From NCBI GenBank assembly GCA_905331475.1, contig CAJNYU010001442.1:1-64000 (forward strand): a DNA stretch of 64,000 bases, written 5' to 3'. The notes below the pieces were generated by a model. The model worked only from the letters and a program-made list of their open reading frames with translations, searched no databases and was not told the DNA's origin. Below are positions 27,572 through 38,413 of this stretch, piece by piece; the first letter of the stretch is position 1, and each line of letters starts with the position of its first letter. The DNA is from Rotaria socialis. Lineage: Eukaryota > Rotifera > Eurotatoria > Philodinida > Philodinidae. Position numbers and translations under genes: made by a program.

Positions 27572-27625
27572 TATGGGTATGGGTGTGGGCAGTCTGTCAG
27601 AATGGCAGTTTGTATGTGTGGACAC
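27572..27625 (+). repeat. Telomere-like G-rich patch
   Basis: ATGGGTATGGGTGTGGGCAG followed 20 bp later by TGTATGTGTGGACAC; same orientation rather than inverted. Confidence 0.5.
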
Positions 27626-28021
27626 TTATGTAAGTCGGCGGTGTTACATAATGTGCATAAAAGATCATAACGTATGACGAATACAAGAGAATGTTGTCTC
27701 TTCTAGTCCAATTGGAACAGGACATCTGCCCAGATAGCAGCAGAAGGTGTGTGATTCGAATATCACGAGGAGTACATCTTTTCCGTTCTGCCACAGCAAC
27801 ATCTCATCCTCTTTACTGTTTATGTAGCTGGCGGGATCTTGAATTCGACTACACATGATGAAACCTCTGGAAAAGTTACTTGCAGATGCAGTTCAGTGAA
27901 TTACCGGTTGAAGTTCAAAATAAATACCTAACTAATCATTACTTGTCATAGTCCTCACAGATGTACATATTATGTGTGACTAATTGTAAGTGAAAATTAA
28001 TTTCTCAGCCGAACTCGAGTT

Positions 28022-28063
28022 GGTTAGGATGTGGACGCTTAGAGAACCACACCCTCACACCCA
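28022..28063. repeat. Short inverted telomere-like pair
   Basis: GGTTAGGATGTGGACGC on the left, CCACACCCTCACACCC on the right, spacer under 15 bp. Confidence 0.5.
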
Positions 28064-28306
28064 AGACATTATATATACGTTGTATTACGTGTGTAATTTC
28101 GAAATTCTTCTCAACCACGTGACATACAATGCAAGAAAAAGAAAGGTATAATGGCGTATTTTTTCTGCTTAGCTATGTATTACTTGAAATTACACAATCC
28201 ATTCGCAAGTTTTTATGAGTAAACATATACAAAGATTAATCTCAGATAAAATTGCTTTATTAGTGAATCTACTGTGTTTTGATTGTCTTCGTCTCTTCTA
28301 TTGAAT

Positions 28307-28859
28307 ATGATGTCGCATGGTTTCAATTTTGCCGAACCTGTGGCCTCCTGTGATGACTCGACTGATACAAATAAGCATAAAAGTTCTGAAGATAATGACT
28401 CTATTCAAAAGTCAGATTTTGTCTTAGCCGATGGCCATCTATTACAAGTGATTGAAGTAACATATTCTAAGTCAGGAAAAACTGGTCATTCAAGGGTTTT
28501 AAAATAATTTATTTATTTTCGCTTGTTTAATTTATTTTGCTTTTATTAAGGTCTATTTGATTGGCATTGATATATTTGCAGATCGTCGCTATGAAGGTGT
28601 TTGTCTATCGAAAGATGTAATTAAAGTGTCAAACGTTAGTAAAAAGGCTTATCTTCTCGTAGATATCGATAAAGATGGTTATGTTACTTTGCTCAATGAA
28701 GATACATGCGATACACGTAGTGATATAAAATTAAAGCAAGATTCAGATATAGCGCAACGGTTGCTTGGCACGTTTAAGGAAGGCAACGGACAGATTAAAG
28801 TTACTGTCCTCAAAGCACTTGGCGAAGAGAAAATTATGGCATTCGAAATGATAGATTAG
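28307..28859 (+). CDS. Divergent eIF5A-like protein
   Basis: Exons 28307-28495 and 28551-28859 (55-bp intron; donor GTTTTA is weak, acceptor ATTAAG) give 165 residues. The hypusine loop reads VTYSKSGKTGHSRVYLIGID, aligning with the eIF5A loop; Lys58 is the candidate hypusine site. The next residues, GIDIFADRRYE and the C-terminal OB-fold (LVDIDKDGYVTLLN, VTVLKALGEEKIMAFEM), match the family in order and length. Differences from canonical eIF5A: the residue after the hypusine lysine is Thr instead of His, the N-terminus is longer and acidic, and identity looks low. eIF5A helps ribosomes through difficult sequences such as polyproline. This is probably a paralogue rather than the main gene. Confidence 0.85.
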
Positions 28860-30320
28860 GATGCATGAATGCATGTTTTTTTCTTGTGCTCGTTCAACAC
28901 ATATTTTGAAAAAAGAAAAGAAGATTGAAATAAAATCACACAACGACTACGAAAATTATATTTCGTGTTTGTTTGGCAAACCATAATTTGGCGATGCCGA
29001 TCGACTTGACATTAGGCTTATGAAACAGATAATCGAATAAAGTTAAATGTAGCTCAGAACAAAGACATAATGAAATTAGTAGGTAAAACAAAATTCATAA
29101 TATTTTTTGCAAAGCACAGATAATCAGAAAAATGAGCTCGACAGTGAAAAATATACGAGCAAACAACATTTTTCACAACTTCAATCATTTTTATAATGTA
29201 ACTTACACTGGTATGTTAACGCTATTTTCTAAAAAAGGAGGATTTCTGTCTTCTCGAAAAAAAAAGACTCCTACGCAAATTCGAGCTTATTAGTATTCTG
29301 AATAGATTTTATTAAAAGATTTAGCATAATTTCTACAAATGTTTTTGTATAAATTTTAAGTTTTATATAATGTATACAAATGAATGATGACGGTTGAGCA
29401 CCTGGTTTGAGCCATCGCTTAACAGGCACACCATCGGAATCTACTTTTTCTAAGCAAGAAATATTAAACTTTTTAGCAAGACGAGGTATCTATCGAGAAT
29501 GTAGCTGCCTAAAAATATTCTTTTTCAAAATATTAAGTATATATAGTGTTACGACAAATTTACTTTATAGTTTGTACAAAAGAAAAGAACTATATTTCGA
29601 GTTTTTGAATGCTTTGGAGTTGTAATCACCAAGAAATAAAAATATTCGAAGGTAAAATAAATATTTATGTATTAATTCTTAATATATAGTATTAAAAGAC
29701 GATCTAATTACAACTTGCGTAAAGCGCAATACATGAAGAAAACAAAAGAAAAAGCGAACGACATTTATATATATATATAATATTACATAATTGTGCTAGC
29801 TGTTTTGTTTGCTCTTTTTTCTTTCTTCCTCTGTTTTCGTAATTGCAATTGTAATTGTATTATCTTTTAATTTTACATATTAAAAATTAATACGTGATTG
29901 TTCATGTTTCTATCTAATTGCAAGAGATGTTGATTCTATAGTATTAAGAACTCAAAATATAATTTGATTTTCATTGAAAATAAATACCGTGTCGTGCTAA
30001 TGCTAATATGAATTACTTGAAATATCTTTTGAATTGCTGACTCATCAAAAAGTTTTGCTTAAAATATTTAAAATTCTGATTTTTTATCTTAAATGACAAA
30101 AGAAGGAAAAGGAGGAGAAGGGGGATACTTTTTGAGAAAAAGGAGGACCATTCTCATACCAGAATATAACACACAACTCTCACAGAAAGTGCTGGAATAT
30201 TGCGACAGTTCTCCAATATGTTATCTTTCAGTTAGATACGAATGTACACATGTTTTTGATATAATCATTCGTCAAACCTTCATATCTTATTGAAAAAAAC
30301 GAACCATTACTATTTGATAG

Positions 30321-30375
30321 TTAGGTGTGAGTACCGTGGGAAGATCAGAAGTAACACCCACACCCCAACACCCCC
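30321..30375. repeat. Inverted telomere-like pair
   Basis: TTAGGTGTGAGTACCGTGGG on the left, TAACACCCACACCCCAACACC on the right, spacer about 12 bp. Confidence 0.55.
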
Positions 30376-31128
30376 TTATGTAGAAACATGCAAGACTATA
30401 TGCAGTTGACTTTGCTGATTTAGAACAGCACAGTTCTAATAAGTCGCATGCCTTTCTATATTCTATGTCATTATTACAAACCTCCATCTGATAAGGAAGT
30501 TGGGTGTATGTGCAGGTTTTCTGCTCGCTTGTTCAATCCATACTCACAACAGTCTACTTCTCATATGCTATTGAATTACTATTTGCTTTTCGTCTTGGAT
30601 TTGTGTTTTATTCCGCTTGTTTCAGTTTCAACATCATATATCTTTAGCATAATGTTTTGATAGCAAAAACAAAATACGAATGATAGCTAAGTGCAACTAC
30701 AAAATGCTTTCTTTAACAAAAATCTAATTGTTTTTTATTCTCAAAGAAAAATAAATGCGATATTGAAGAATAATCCATAGAAAAGAAAATTATCCATGAT
30801 TATATATGCGAATAGCTACTGTCTTGAACAAAGAAATACATATAAATAGATCATACATTATAGAAGGTTAATTGCTACAAAAGTAGAATGAATGGGAATA
30901 CTATGTCATAAACATAATAATGTCGCAGTTCTATTCTATTATTAATATATAAGGATCTATGTAAATTGTAGAATAATTTACATAGAATGAAGCTGAAATA
31001 TAATTGAATTGCGTTAGACGTGAACGAATATATTCCCCTATCATTGATTTGTTTCTGTTTGCAAGGATATTTTGTACGCGATTAAATAACAAGAACATAT
31101 GAATATCAATCTATGTGATGATGAAACT

Positions 31129-31691
31129 ATATATCGGCTTACCCACGTAGCGCGCTACTTCACTGATCAAGTTTTAAAAAAGTTTTTTTCGATATGGACA
31201 GGTCTAAGCGTATTTTCTGGTACAGTTTTTCACGCTGATTATGAATTTGAACTTTTTTCTTAAAAAACATTGAGTTTTGGCATCGAAAGCCGTGTTTTAA
31301 AGTTTTCAAAAATCTTTTTTTGAATTTTCTAACCAAGAAATTTAAAACAAAAATGCAGACCAATATACCATTCGATGCAGAATTTTATTCTCTACAAAAC
31401 TGGTACCATAAACATTTAATTTGAATAAATAATTTGTCAAAAAATTAGAATTTTATACGTAGTCCTAGAGAAAAAGGGTCCTTTATTTGTCACAGCGTGA
31501 CGCGATGATAGAACCTTTCTAGAAATGCGAGAGTTCAGTCAAACTAGGTCTTTTTTTGCCGCATAAATAGATTATGATGAGCTGCGTCGAATGATGTTTG
31601 AACCAACTTGGTTAGCTCTTATGCTTTTCGAGATAATTGCAAAACAATTTGTCAAAATGTCACAGCGTTACGTTTGAACAGGCCGATATAT
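31129..31691. repeat. Possible element with short terminal inverted repeats
   Basis: ATATATCGGC at 31129-31138 and its complement GCCGATATAT at 31682-31691 bound 563 bp that contain two GTCACAGCGT(G/T)ACG copies (31488 and 31658). Ten-base ends alone could be chance and no target duplication is clear. Confidence 0.25.
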
Positions 31692-32458
31692 GTTCTGATA
31701 GACTTTTATTCGTACTGAATCGATTTTTCTGCAGAAAAATTAATGCTTCACAAGTTTATACTTCGAAGTAGATTTATAAGCAGTTCAGTTAGACAGTTAG
31801 ACTTGAAATATGTCGATGTTGTTAATTTAATCATTGTTTATGAGAATGTAAACATAGAGTCAATGAAAATTTACCAATAAAACATTTGTTAAAGACAATA
31901 GAAATAGTATTATGTGGTAAATTTGTTTTTGTTCTTCGCGGCTGCAGGTGAATTGTACGTAATTGTTGTTCAATATGAAAAGATGTATTTAGGACGTTTG
32001 ACATCGAAATAACGTGATAATTATTTTCAGTGTAATGAATGTCTTACATTTATTGCATCGCTTATTTTTAGCATTCTTCTTTCGCTCTGTCGCTTACTCT
32101 TATACAACTATATCTGTTCATATCATGAAAATGATGATAGGATGCTTAGGATCGCCCATCATTATTCCGATAGTAATCATGAACTATGTTTAAAAACAGT
32201 AACAAAGATCTGCGTCATTCACAATTGTATTTAATCGATCACAAGCTTCTTGCTTTTTTTCTTAATGATTATTTGATGTTTTTATTTTATTTTTCGTATT
32301 AGAAAAAATAGAGAGACAGAGAAAAGATATATCTACTACCAAGGTATATATATATAATGAATACTTGATCATTTTACTTTAAACAAACTTTTGTGAAACT
32401 TGGACATTACATTGTTTTCATAATTTCAATACATTGATTATCAGCGATAACTGTAGTT

Positions 32459-32992
32459 ATGGCAACAAATAAATGGTATATTATATCAATACAATTGATA
32501 ATATTCGTACTAAATAAAGTCAATGGTCAAACATTATCAACTGTATCATGTCAACCTGTTTTAAAGAATTATTTTGACTATTTAACTCAACCACATTATA
32601 ATGTAGTTCGTTATTTATCTATTCAGGCTACATTTATATTAGAAAATAGATATGTTGCATATTATGCGGGATCTCTTAATTATGTTAAATCAGTTGATTC
32701 ACTGAATGGTACAGTAACTGTATCATTTAGTGATCGAACATGGACTCCATCATGTGGTTTATTATTTTGTCCTGTTCAAAATTTTGGTTACAAAAATACT
32801 GATACGCAAACTATCGCAATCAATAGATTGGGTGCCATTCAATTCATATGAAATAGTTGGGGCAATGCGAAGTCCTCAGGTCAATTACAATGCTATGGCA
32901 TGAATAAACCATTGTATACAGCACCAACAGCAGGATCAGCATCTATGTTTATAATGACATTAGAAGAGGAACAATATAGTATCCCAAAATGA
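32459..32992 (+). pseudogene. Secreted protein gene interrupted by one TGA
   Basis: ATG at 32459 opens a 130-codon frame with a clear signal peptide (IISIQLIIFVLNKVNGQ). A TGA at 32849-32851 stops it, but the same frame stays open for 46 more codons (NSWGNAKSSGQLQCYGMN ... EEQYSIPK) to a second TGA at 32990. Text before and after the stop is continuous in style and carries four cysteines in the mature part, so the TGA is most likely a premature stop at a former sense codon (for example TGG). TGA also ends ordinary genes here (ATRX, FCF2), so it is not reassigned. Family not recognised. It could still make a truncated secreted protein. Confidence 0.6.
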
Positions 32993-34465
32993 TGATTTTA
33001 AACAACAATCATACATAATATCACTGACAACGAGTTTATATTTTGCTTTTGCTTTTCCTTGATTAATTTGTGCAACAAATTTGAATTATGACTAATAATT
33101 TCAAATATATGATAAACAATGGTTATAAAGAAATAGAAAAAAGTCAAAACCTTGCAATCAGAGAGAGGTGCAATGTGGGTTTTTCTGACTAACTTGGTGT
33201 GGGTGTGAGTGTTGCTTCTGATCTTCCCATTATACCCACATCCATACCTCGAGATTTCCAATAAATATTTTTTAACAGACGGAAAAACACAGACTTGGTG
33301 AAACTGGAACGAATGTTGTCATGTGTTGCAATAAAGAGATGCATGCGGTAATTTTGTTCATTTATTGTGCAAAATCCGATAGTTCTTCCTTCGTTTTAAC
33401 GCGCAGTCATAGCAAATAGTCACATTTTAGACTTCACTCAATCAAAATAAATTAAAAAGGAATCGTAAAAAAAACAGAGATGGCGATAGACAACGAAGGA
33501 ATGATTCAAAAGTCTAAAAAAGTTCACATGCCAGGAATGAAGTGATTTTTGAAGAAAACGGTTTTTTTTTGGTTATTTCCATGAGAGAAGTAACAAAAAA
33601 ATACAGCGAATCTTTTCATTTCTTTTCATTGATTGACAAATAGAATTTCAGCATGCAACAACCGTGTATAGAATCGTTTGTTTGCTTATAAGTCATTTCC
33701 ATTATGTCAATATTCAAGCCAACTTTTAAATCCTTTAATGGTTCATGCTTTTTATTGAAGAAGAAAAAACATTGCTTTGCTTATCATCTAAATATAGACA
33801 CAAATGAACTAACACCTTCAAATTACGATTCGTGCACAGGCTGAAATACGACAGTGAAAATCTCATAGTACTAAAATCAATCCGATTTGATTAGACCATT
33901 GTAAGCGCCGATTAGAGATGGTACGTTAAATTTACTTTTCAGTTAAAATTACAGTAACACCCCTAATACCGAGCTTAATCATTTATTCGTCAGTATACCC
34001 ACACGTGTTGTCATGCAAACATCTGCTTGTAAAAGAGTAATATCATGCTTGAAAGACGTCATACCTGCTTGAAGGCTACGGAAAATGTCGCTCGATAAAT
34101 CGATAAGAGTGAGAAATTTTAGGTAAGCAGTGTGTTAAAAAATCAGTAAAATATCAACTAATATTTTTCTCAGCTACAAATATCGGTTGATGAGTCATGA
34201 GTTTGATTCAAGCCTATGGTGTATACTATTCGCTAGGTAGATAACATATGATCTCCAAGATATGTTAGCAGCGGTATTGACTCAATATATCCGACGACGA
34301 AGATCTGGTTAAGGTTCCAGCGGAGGATATTTTTGAATAGATCTGTAAGATACTTGAAGGAAAGATATTGTCGCAGACACATTGATAGTTATGTAAGTAA
34401 CATTCAAACTTCAATAGATAACCAATATGACGTATTTTCAGCACAGAGTGCTCTTCTTCTCAAAC
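32993..34465. other. Gene-free region
   Basis: No exon recognised. A telomere-like pair lies at 33194-33250. Confidence 0.45.
33194..33250. repeat. Inverted telomere-like pair
   Basis: TTGGTGTGGGTGTGAGTG on the left, ATACCCACATCCATACCTC on the right, spacer about 20 bp. Confidence 0.6.
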
Positions 34466-35000
34466 CTATGTGTGTCATGTAGAACCCAGTGAGGTATGAA
34501 AAACTCCAAAAGGATAAGAGCGGATAGGCCTTCTATCCAGAGTTATAGCCATTTTACTGAAATTTTATTCTCTGGCACAGTATATATCAGCAAATCGAAT
34601 ATCAGTATTTTGACCTGAAATTTTGCCCATCGACAGGTCTCTTTGTGAGTAGAACGCTCCGAAATTTTCAGCTCAAAGGAATGTTTCGTTTCAGAAATAT
34701 TAAAGTCTCAAAAGTCAGAACATTTTAGTATCTGTCGTGAAATATGAGTGCTTTTTGGAACTTTAATATCTCGGAAAAAAAACATTCTTTTGAGCTGAAA
34801 ATTTCGGAGCGTTCTACTCACAAAGAGACCTGTCGATGGGCAAAATTTCAGGTCAAAATACTGGTATTCGATTTGCTGATATATACTGTGCCAGAGAATA
34901 AAATTTCAGTAAAATGGCTATAACTCTGGATAGAAGGCCTATCCGCTCTTATCCTTTTGGAGTTTCTCATACCTCACTGGGTTCTACATGACACACATAG
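34466..35000. repeat. 535-bp near-perfect palindrome (foldback element)
   Basis: The left arm begins CTATGTGTGTCATGTAGAAC and the right arm ends GTTCTACATGACACACATAG. The arms are about 245 bp each and I could find only about three mismatches (for example ATATCAGTA against TACTGGTAT, and TGAAAAACT against AGTTTCTCA). The centre, about 34711-34756, is a looser palindrome. No open frame is worth reporting and no target duplication is evident. Transcripts would fold into a long double-stranded RNA hairpin. Confidence 0.85.
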
Positions 35001-35317
35001 TTCTGACTTAAAAGCAATTGAACACTTGGTGACCTTCCCTCGTAAACAGTATCTTTTAACGATTTTTTCTTAGCTAATGGGAAGGTATGCTATGAATAAA
35101 CTGAAGAGAGGGTATGTGTCTGCAGAAACAATGTAGATTGTTAACAATTGTTTCAATGCGCGAATTTGACTATATTTTTCTGCTGTACATACTCACACCT
35201 TTATCACAGCTTTGAAAATCCCACAGTATGGTGAGACAATACAATCTGAATAGCTTTGAGTCCATTTAGATAAATTTATTAATTTCCTATCTCCTCATTT
35301 ATTTCTGAAGCTGAGCA

Positions 35318-35904
35318 ATGCCCACCAAAATATATGTAGAAGTATGTCGAACATCAATGAAAAGAGCAATTGGATTAGTCAAAAACGAAATGACTCACAG
35401 ACAAATGTGCTTCGAGATCAGTGATCAATTCAAAAAACTATGCATAATTCTTGCTGCGATAGGCCCAGAGCAAGAAGTCAGAGGAAATGAAGAGGATCTT
35501 GAACTTTTATTCACTCACTTATACAACGCAACTAACAAGGCAATCATTATATTCGAGCGTTGTCAAGATAATGGAGTACTTGGCAGAATCAAGAACATTG
35601 CACAGACTACGCAGATTCGGGACCAATTGAAAGCAATAAAGATAAATCTTGAAGTAATTACTGGGCTAATTTCTGTGGTGTTTCAAATGGCAAATAAAGT
35701 TCGTAAAATATTTCGACACTGGAAAGCAGATAACCATTGAGTTCTTCATTTTAGAATGAACAAAATCCAAGCTTGGGAATAGCCGAAAAATCTAAAGTCG
35801 ATGAATCTATTTTCAAGGTTTTAGAAGATATCAACATAGAAGAAGAAGAATATATTCGTCCTGCTGTTGCTGCTGCTGCTGAAAGTGATGATGTAATTCA
35901 TTGA
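35318..35904 (+). CDS. Small HeLo/MLKL-N-like helical bundle protein
   Basis: Exons 35318-35698 and 35755-35904 (56-bp intron, donor GTTCGT, acceptor ATTTTAG) give 176 residues. The first exon is almost all helix-forming: residues ~20-50 (NEMTHRQMCFEISDQFKKLC), ~58-85 (EEDLELLFTHLYNATNKAII) and ~85-120 (FERCQDNGVLGRIKNIAQTT, then QIRDQLKAIKINLEVI). The 'C/S-x(4)-WL/VL-x-R' turn between the second and third long helices, followed by an 'I-x-(D/E)-x-(F/L)-x-x-L/I-N' helix, resembles the four-helix N-terminal domain of MLKL, plant helper NLRs and fungal HeLo proteins. These domains sense or permeabilise membranes in cell death, but here there is no kinase, NB-ARC or repeat domain. The second exon is acidic with an Ala run. 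Family call is by pattern only. Confidence 0.5.
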
Positions 35905-36697
35905 GTATTAAATTGAACTATAAAAGTTATTGAATAAATCTGAAACTAGAACAATTACACAACTGTTGTTTTCTTGAGATAATTGGGGATTGAAAGTAGA
36001 GATCAGCGGAGTCATATTTGTTGATTCCAAAATTTGGTTTTAGCTTACGTTAGTATTAAACTCTTATGTGATTATAATAGTTCAAGTTCATTTTATGTAA
36101 AATTTTCTGGCAATGAAAGCCAAATATTTCTCTCTAATTAAATAGTATTCAAATGCAGTAAACTTCCTCGGTTTTGATATGAATCAGTTGTCTCTAACGT
36201 AAGTGTCGTACGTGGATGACACGTGACAAAGAATAGCTTTGGTTAATTCGTAGATTAAGGCGAATACTCCATTAATAAAAGCGTCTTAGGATAAAGATTC
36301 TCGTCTATGAAAAAGCGAATAAATCCACACCCAGAACAGGTTTCTATAATATTAATTTGGTCGCATCCAAAAAAGACGCTATCTGTGAAACCAGAAAAAT
36401 AGTTTCTAATCAGCCAAATAAGGAAACAATGGCAGTCCTTGTCTTTGACTATAATCCGGTTTTTAATTTTTTTATACATCTTATCAGCTCTCTTTTAATT
36501 ATCGACATTCGATCTTCGATGAATTTCATTACGCCTATTAGCGTCATCTCTACATATGAGTAACGAATATTAACGATCAGGTAACCAATAAAATGTGAAA
36601 TAAATTTACTGAGGTTTCTTTTTCATCATAAAAATAAAGAATTGATTTCATTTTATTTTATAAGATTCGCTTTCTTTGAAGTAAAAAACAGCTCACT
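35905..36697. other. Intergenic
   Basis: No supported gene; poly(A)-type AATAAA (near 35932) follows the upstream gene. Confidence 0.45.
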
Positions 36698-36865
36698 ATG
36701 GAGGCTTTAATTATTTTATTCTGCCTGTCAAATATTTCTTCAGTTTATTGTCAATATTATGAAATTCCTTTCGAATTCTGCTACACTATGTGAGATTGGC
36801 AACAATTAAATGAATTATATTAATCGAAATTCTTTTATAGGCTTGCTAGAAAACCATGCGATTAG
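36698..36865 (+). CDS. Possible tiny secreted peptide
   Basis: ATG at 36698 starts MEALIILFCLSNISSVYC, a good signal peptide, followed by QYYEIPFEFCYT. A good donor (GTGAGA at 36790) and acceptor (TTTTATAG ending 36840) give a 51-bp intron, the usual size here, and the second exon adds MLARKPCD and a TAG: 38 residues in all. The mature part would be about 20 residues with two cysteines nine apart, which could form one ring like some neuropeptides. It lies 55 bp before the TSEN34 start on the same strand. No prohormone cleavage sites are visible and the family is unknown; such a short frame may be chance. Confidence 0.3.
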
Positions 36866-36919
36866 AAAGCTTGCAAAACGAAGGCCGATTAAAAATTTTG
36901 ATTTTGATTACAGATTGAA

Positions 36920-37861
36920 ATGGCATCGCAACTATGTTGTTATATATTTGAAAATCGTCATGGTCTTATATTTAATCCTGACTCTATTCGTATTCTTCGT
37001 GAACAATATCGAATTATTGGTTGTTTAACAGGAAATTTACCCGAATATCCTCGTCAAAATGCTGAACTCGGTTTACCACTTGAATTGTCACGTGAAGAAT
37101 GTTGTGTATTAGCTGATCAACATATCATTTCGATGTATGAATTAATTCTACCATTGAACGATTGTGAAGAAGATCATGCTAAATATCTAACTGATCTTGA
37201 AATTGAATTTCAACAACAAAAAATCGAAAATGGACATGAAAGAATTAATGAAATTTTAATCAATCGTCAATCGATTTTACAAAGAAATATTCAACCAGCG
37301 AATGAAAATAGTTCTGAAACTGACGAATTTACTTTATCTTTATTGGAAACAAATAATGCATGGAAAAATTGTTCGAGATCTTTAGAAGAAAATGAACACG
37401 TCATGCTATTGAATATTATCAAGCAACGTCTTCGACAATTTACATTAGAATATATGCTGATGAAACTTCCTATTGAATCCAGACGAACAAATTTAAAACT
37501 ACGTTCAATTACGAGCGAAGAACTTAAACAAAATCTTAAATTAATTGAACAATTACGTTGTGATGTTTTTGCTGATTTATATTTAAATCAAAATCAAAAA
37601 TATTGGATATCAAGCGGACAAAAATTCGGTGGAGATTATCTTGTTTATTTCGATGATCCATCACGTTGTCATTCGACATTTATTGTAACATGTGTTTTAA
37701 GAAATGAAATTGAACGAAATTCTACTATTATTCCATTGACACATCTTATTGCTCGATGTCGTGTTGCTGTTAATGTGAATAAAATTTGTATTCTAGCTAG
37801 TAGAAAATCTCCAATATCATGTGATATTGAATATTTAACTGTAAATTGGAACGGATTTTAA
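36920..37861 (+). CDS. TSEN34: tRNA-splicing endonuclease subunit TSEN34
   Basis: One exon, 313 residues, starting at an ATG six bases after a TGATTACAG acceptor. The N-terminal domain (ICCYIFENRH-like start, GCLTGNLPEYPRQNAELGLP) and the C-terminal endonuclease domain (YWISSGQKFGGDYLVYFDDP, then CHSTFIV and VNKICILASR) are those of Sen34. The catalytic triad is present as Tyr243, His251 and Lys288; the Tyr-His spacing of eight equals that of the human enzyme. TSEN34 with TSEN2, TSEN15 and TSEN54 excises introns from pre-tRNA in the nucleus; this subunit cuts the 3' splice site. The middle (residues ~75-190) is an acidic, Asn/Gln-rich linker. The usual 'YPGDP' is YFDDP here, otherwise conserved. 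Confidence 0.92.
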   Translation: MASQLCCYIFENRHGLIFNPDSIRILREQYRIIGCLTGNLPEYPRQNAELGLPLELSREECCVLADQHIISMYELILPLNDCEEDHAKYLTDLEIEFQQQKIENGHERINEILINRQSILQRNIQPANENSSETDEFTLSLLETNNAWKNCSRSLEENEHVMLLNIIKQRLRQFTLEYMLMKLPIESRRTNLKLRSITSEELKQNLKLIEQLRCDVFADLYLNQNQKYWISSGQKFGGDYLVYFDDPSRCHSTFIVTCVLRNEIERNSTIIPLTHLIARCRVAVNVNKICILASRKSPISCDIEYLTVNWNGF

Positions 37862-38390
37862 TTTAATAAAACTAACGTTAGATCTATTTAAACAAAAAGA
37901 ATTCCGAATGTCTTCCCTTTCTCATCTTCTCGCATCCTCAATTGAGATAAATCATACAGAATACCAGTTTTTTCGCATTCTTGTTTCAATCTTTTTGCAA
38001 AATGACATTTCGATTTCACCTAGACAATCGATTGTATTCTTTTTCAATCATCGGCTCAGTCATGTTGACTTTTGAATTTGAACCTTTTCTACACATATTA
38101 CTGATCGGCGGCTGCCTGGCTGGTCATATGGTCGTATGTACAAGATGTAGAAAATAAATCATCTATGAAAATCGCATTGATAGAACGAAAAGATTATCTA
38201 GTTTAATTCAACATTCACAAATAATGAATTTACAATGTTTCGTTTATCGACAGACATGTTGCCTTAACCTGATCAACTAAAGATTAAACTTTTTTTCTAA
38301 ACAAAGTTAGGCGTAGATTATTTGCTTATTGATCAATCAATAAAGTAGTTCCTAATAAGTTTTTGTTTATCGTTATCATCAACGTTTTTT

Positions 38391-38413
38391 CTTCTTCTTC
38401 TTCTTCTTCTTCT
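38391..38413. repeat. (CTT)n microsatellite
   Basis: Uninterrupted CTT repeats, about seven to eight units. Confidence 0.9.

Larger units (their letters stand above)
27489..28306. other. Intergenic F-box pseudogene to eIF5A-like gene
   Basis: No gene seen. Telomere-like patches lie at 27572-27625 and 28022-28063. Confidence 0.45.
28860..32458. other. 3.6-kb gene-free region
   Basis: AT-rich, no supported exon or RNA gene on either strand. Holds a telomere-like pair at 30321-30375 and a possible element at 31129-31691. The promoter of the secreted-protein gene at 32459 should be at the right end. Confidence 0.45.

Noticed and set aside
32849-32851. TGA as selenocysteine or as a reassigned codon
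   Set aside because: No SECIS-like hairpin was noticed downstream, no known selenoprotein motif, and ATRX and FCF2 end at TGA.
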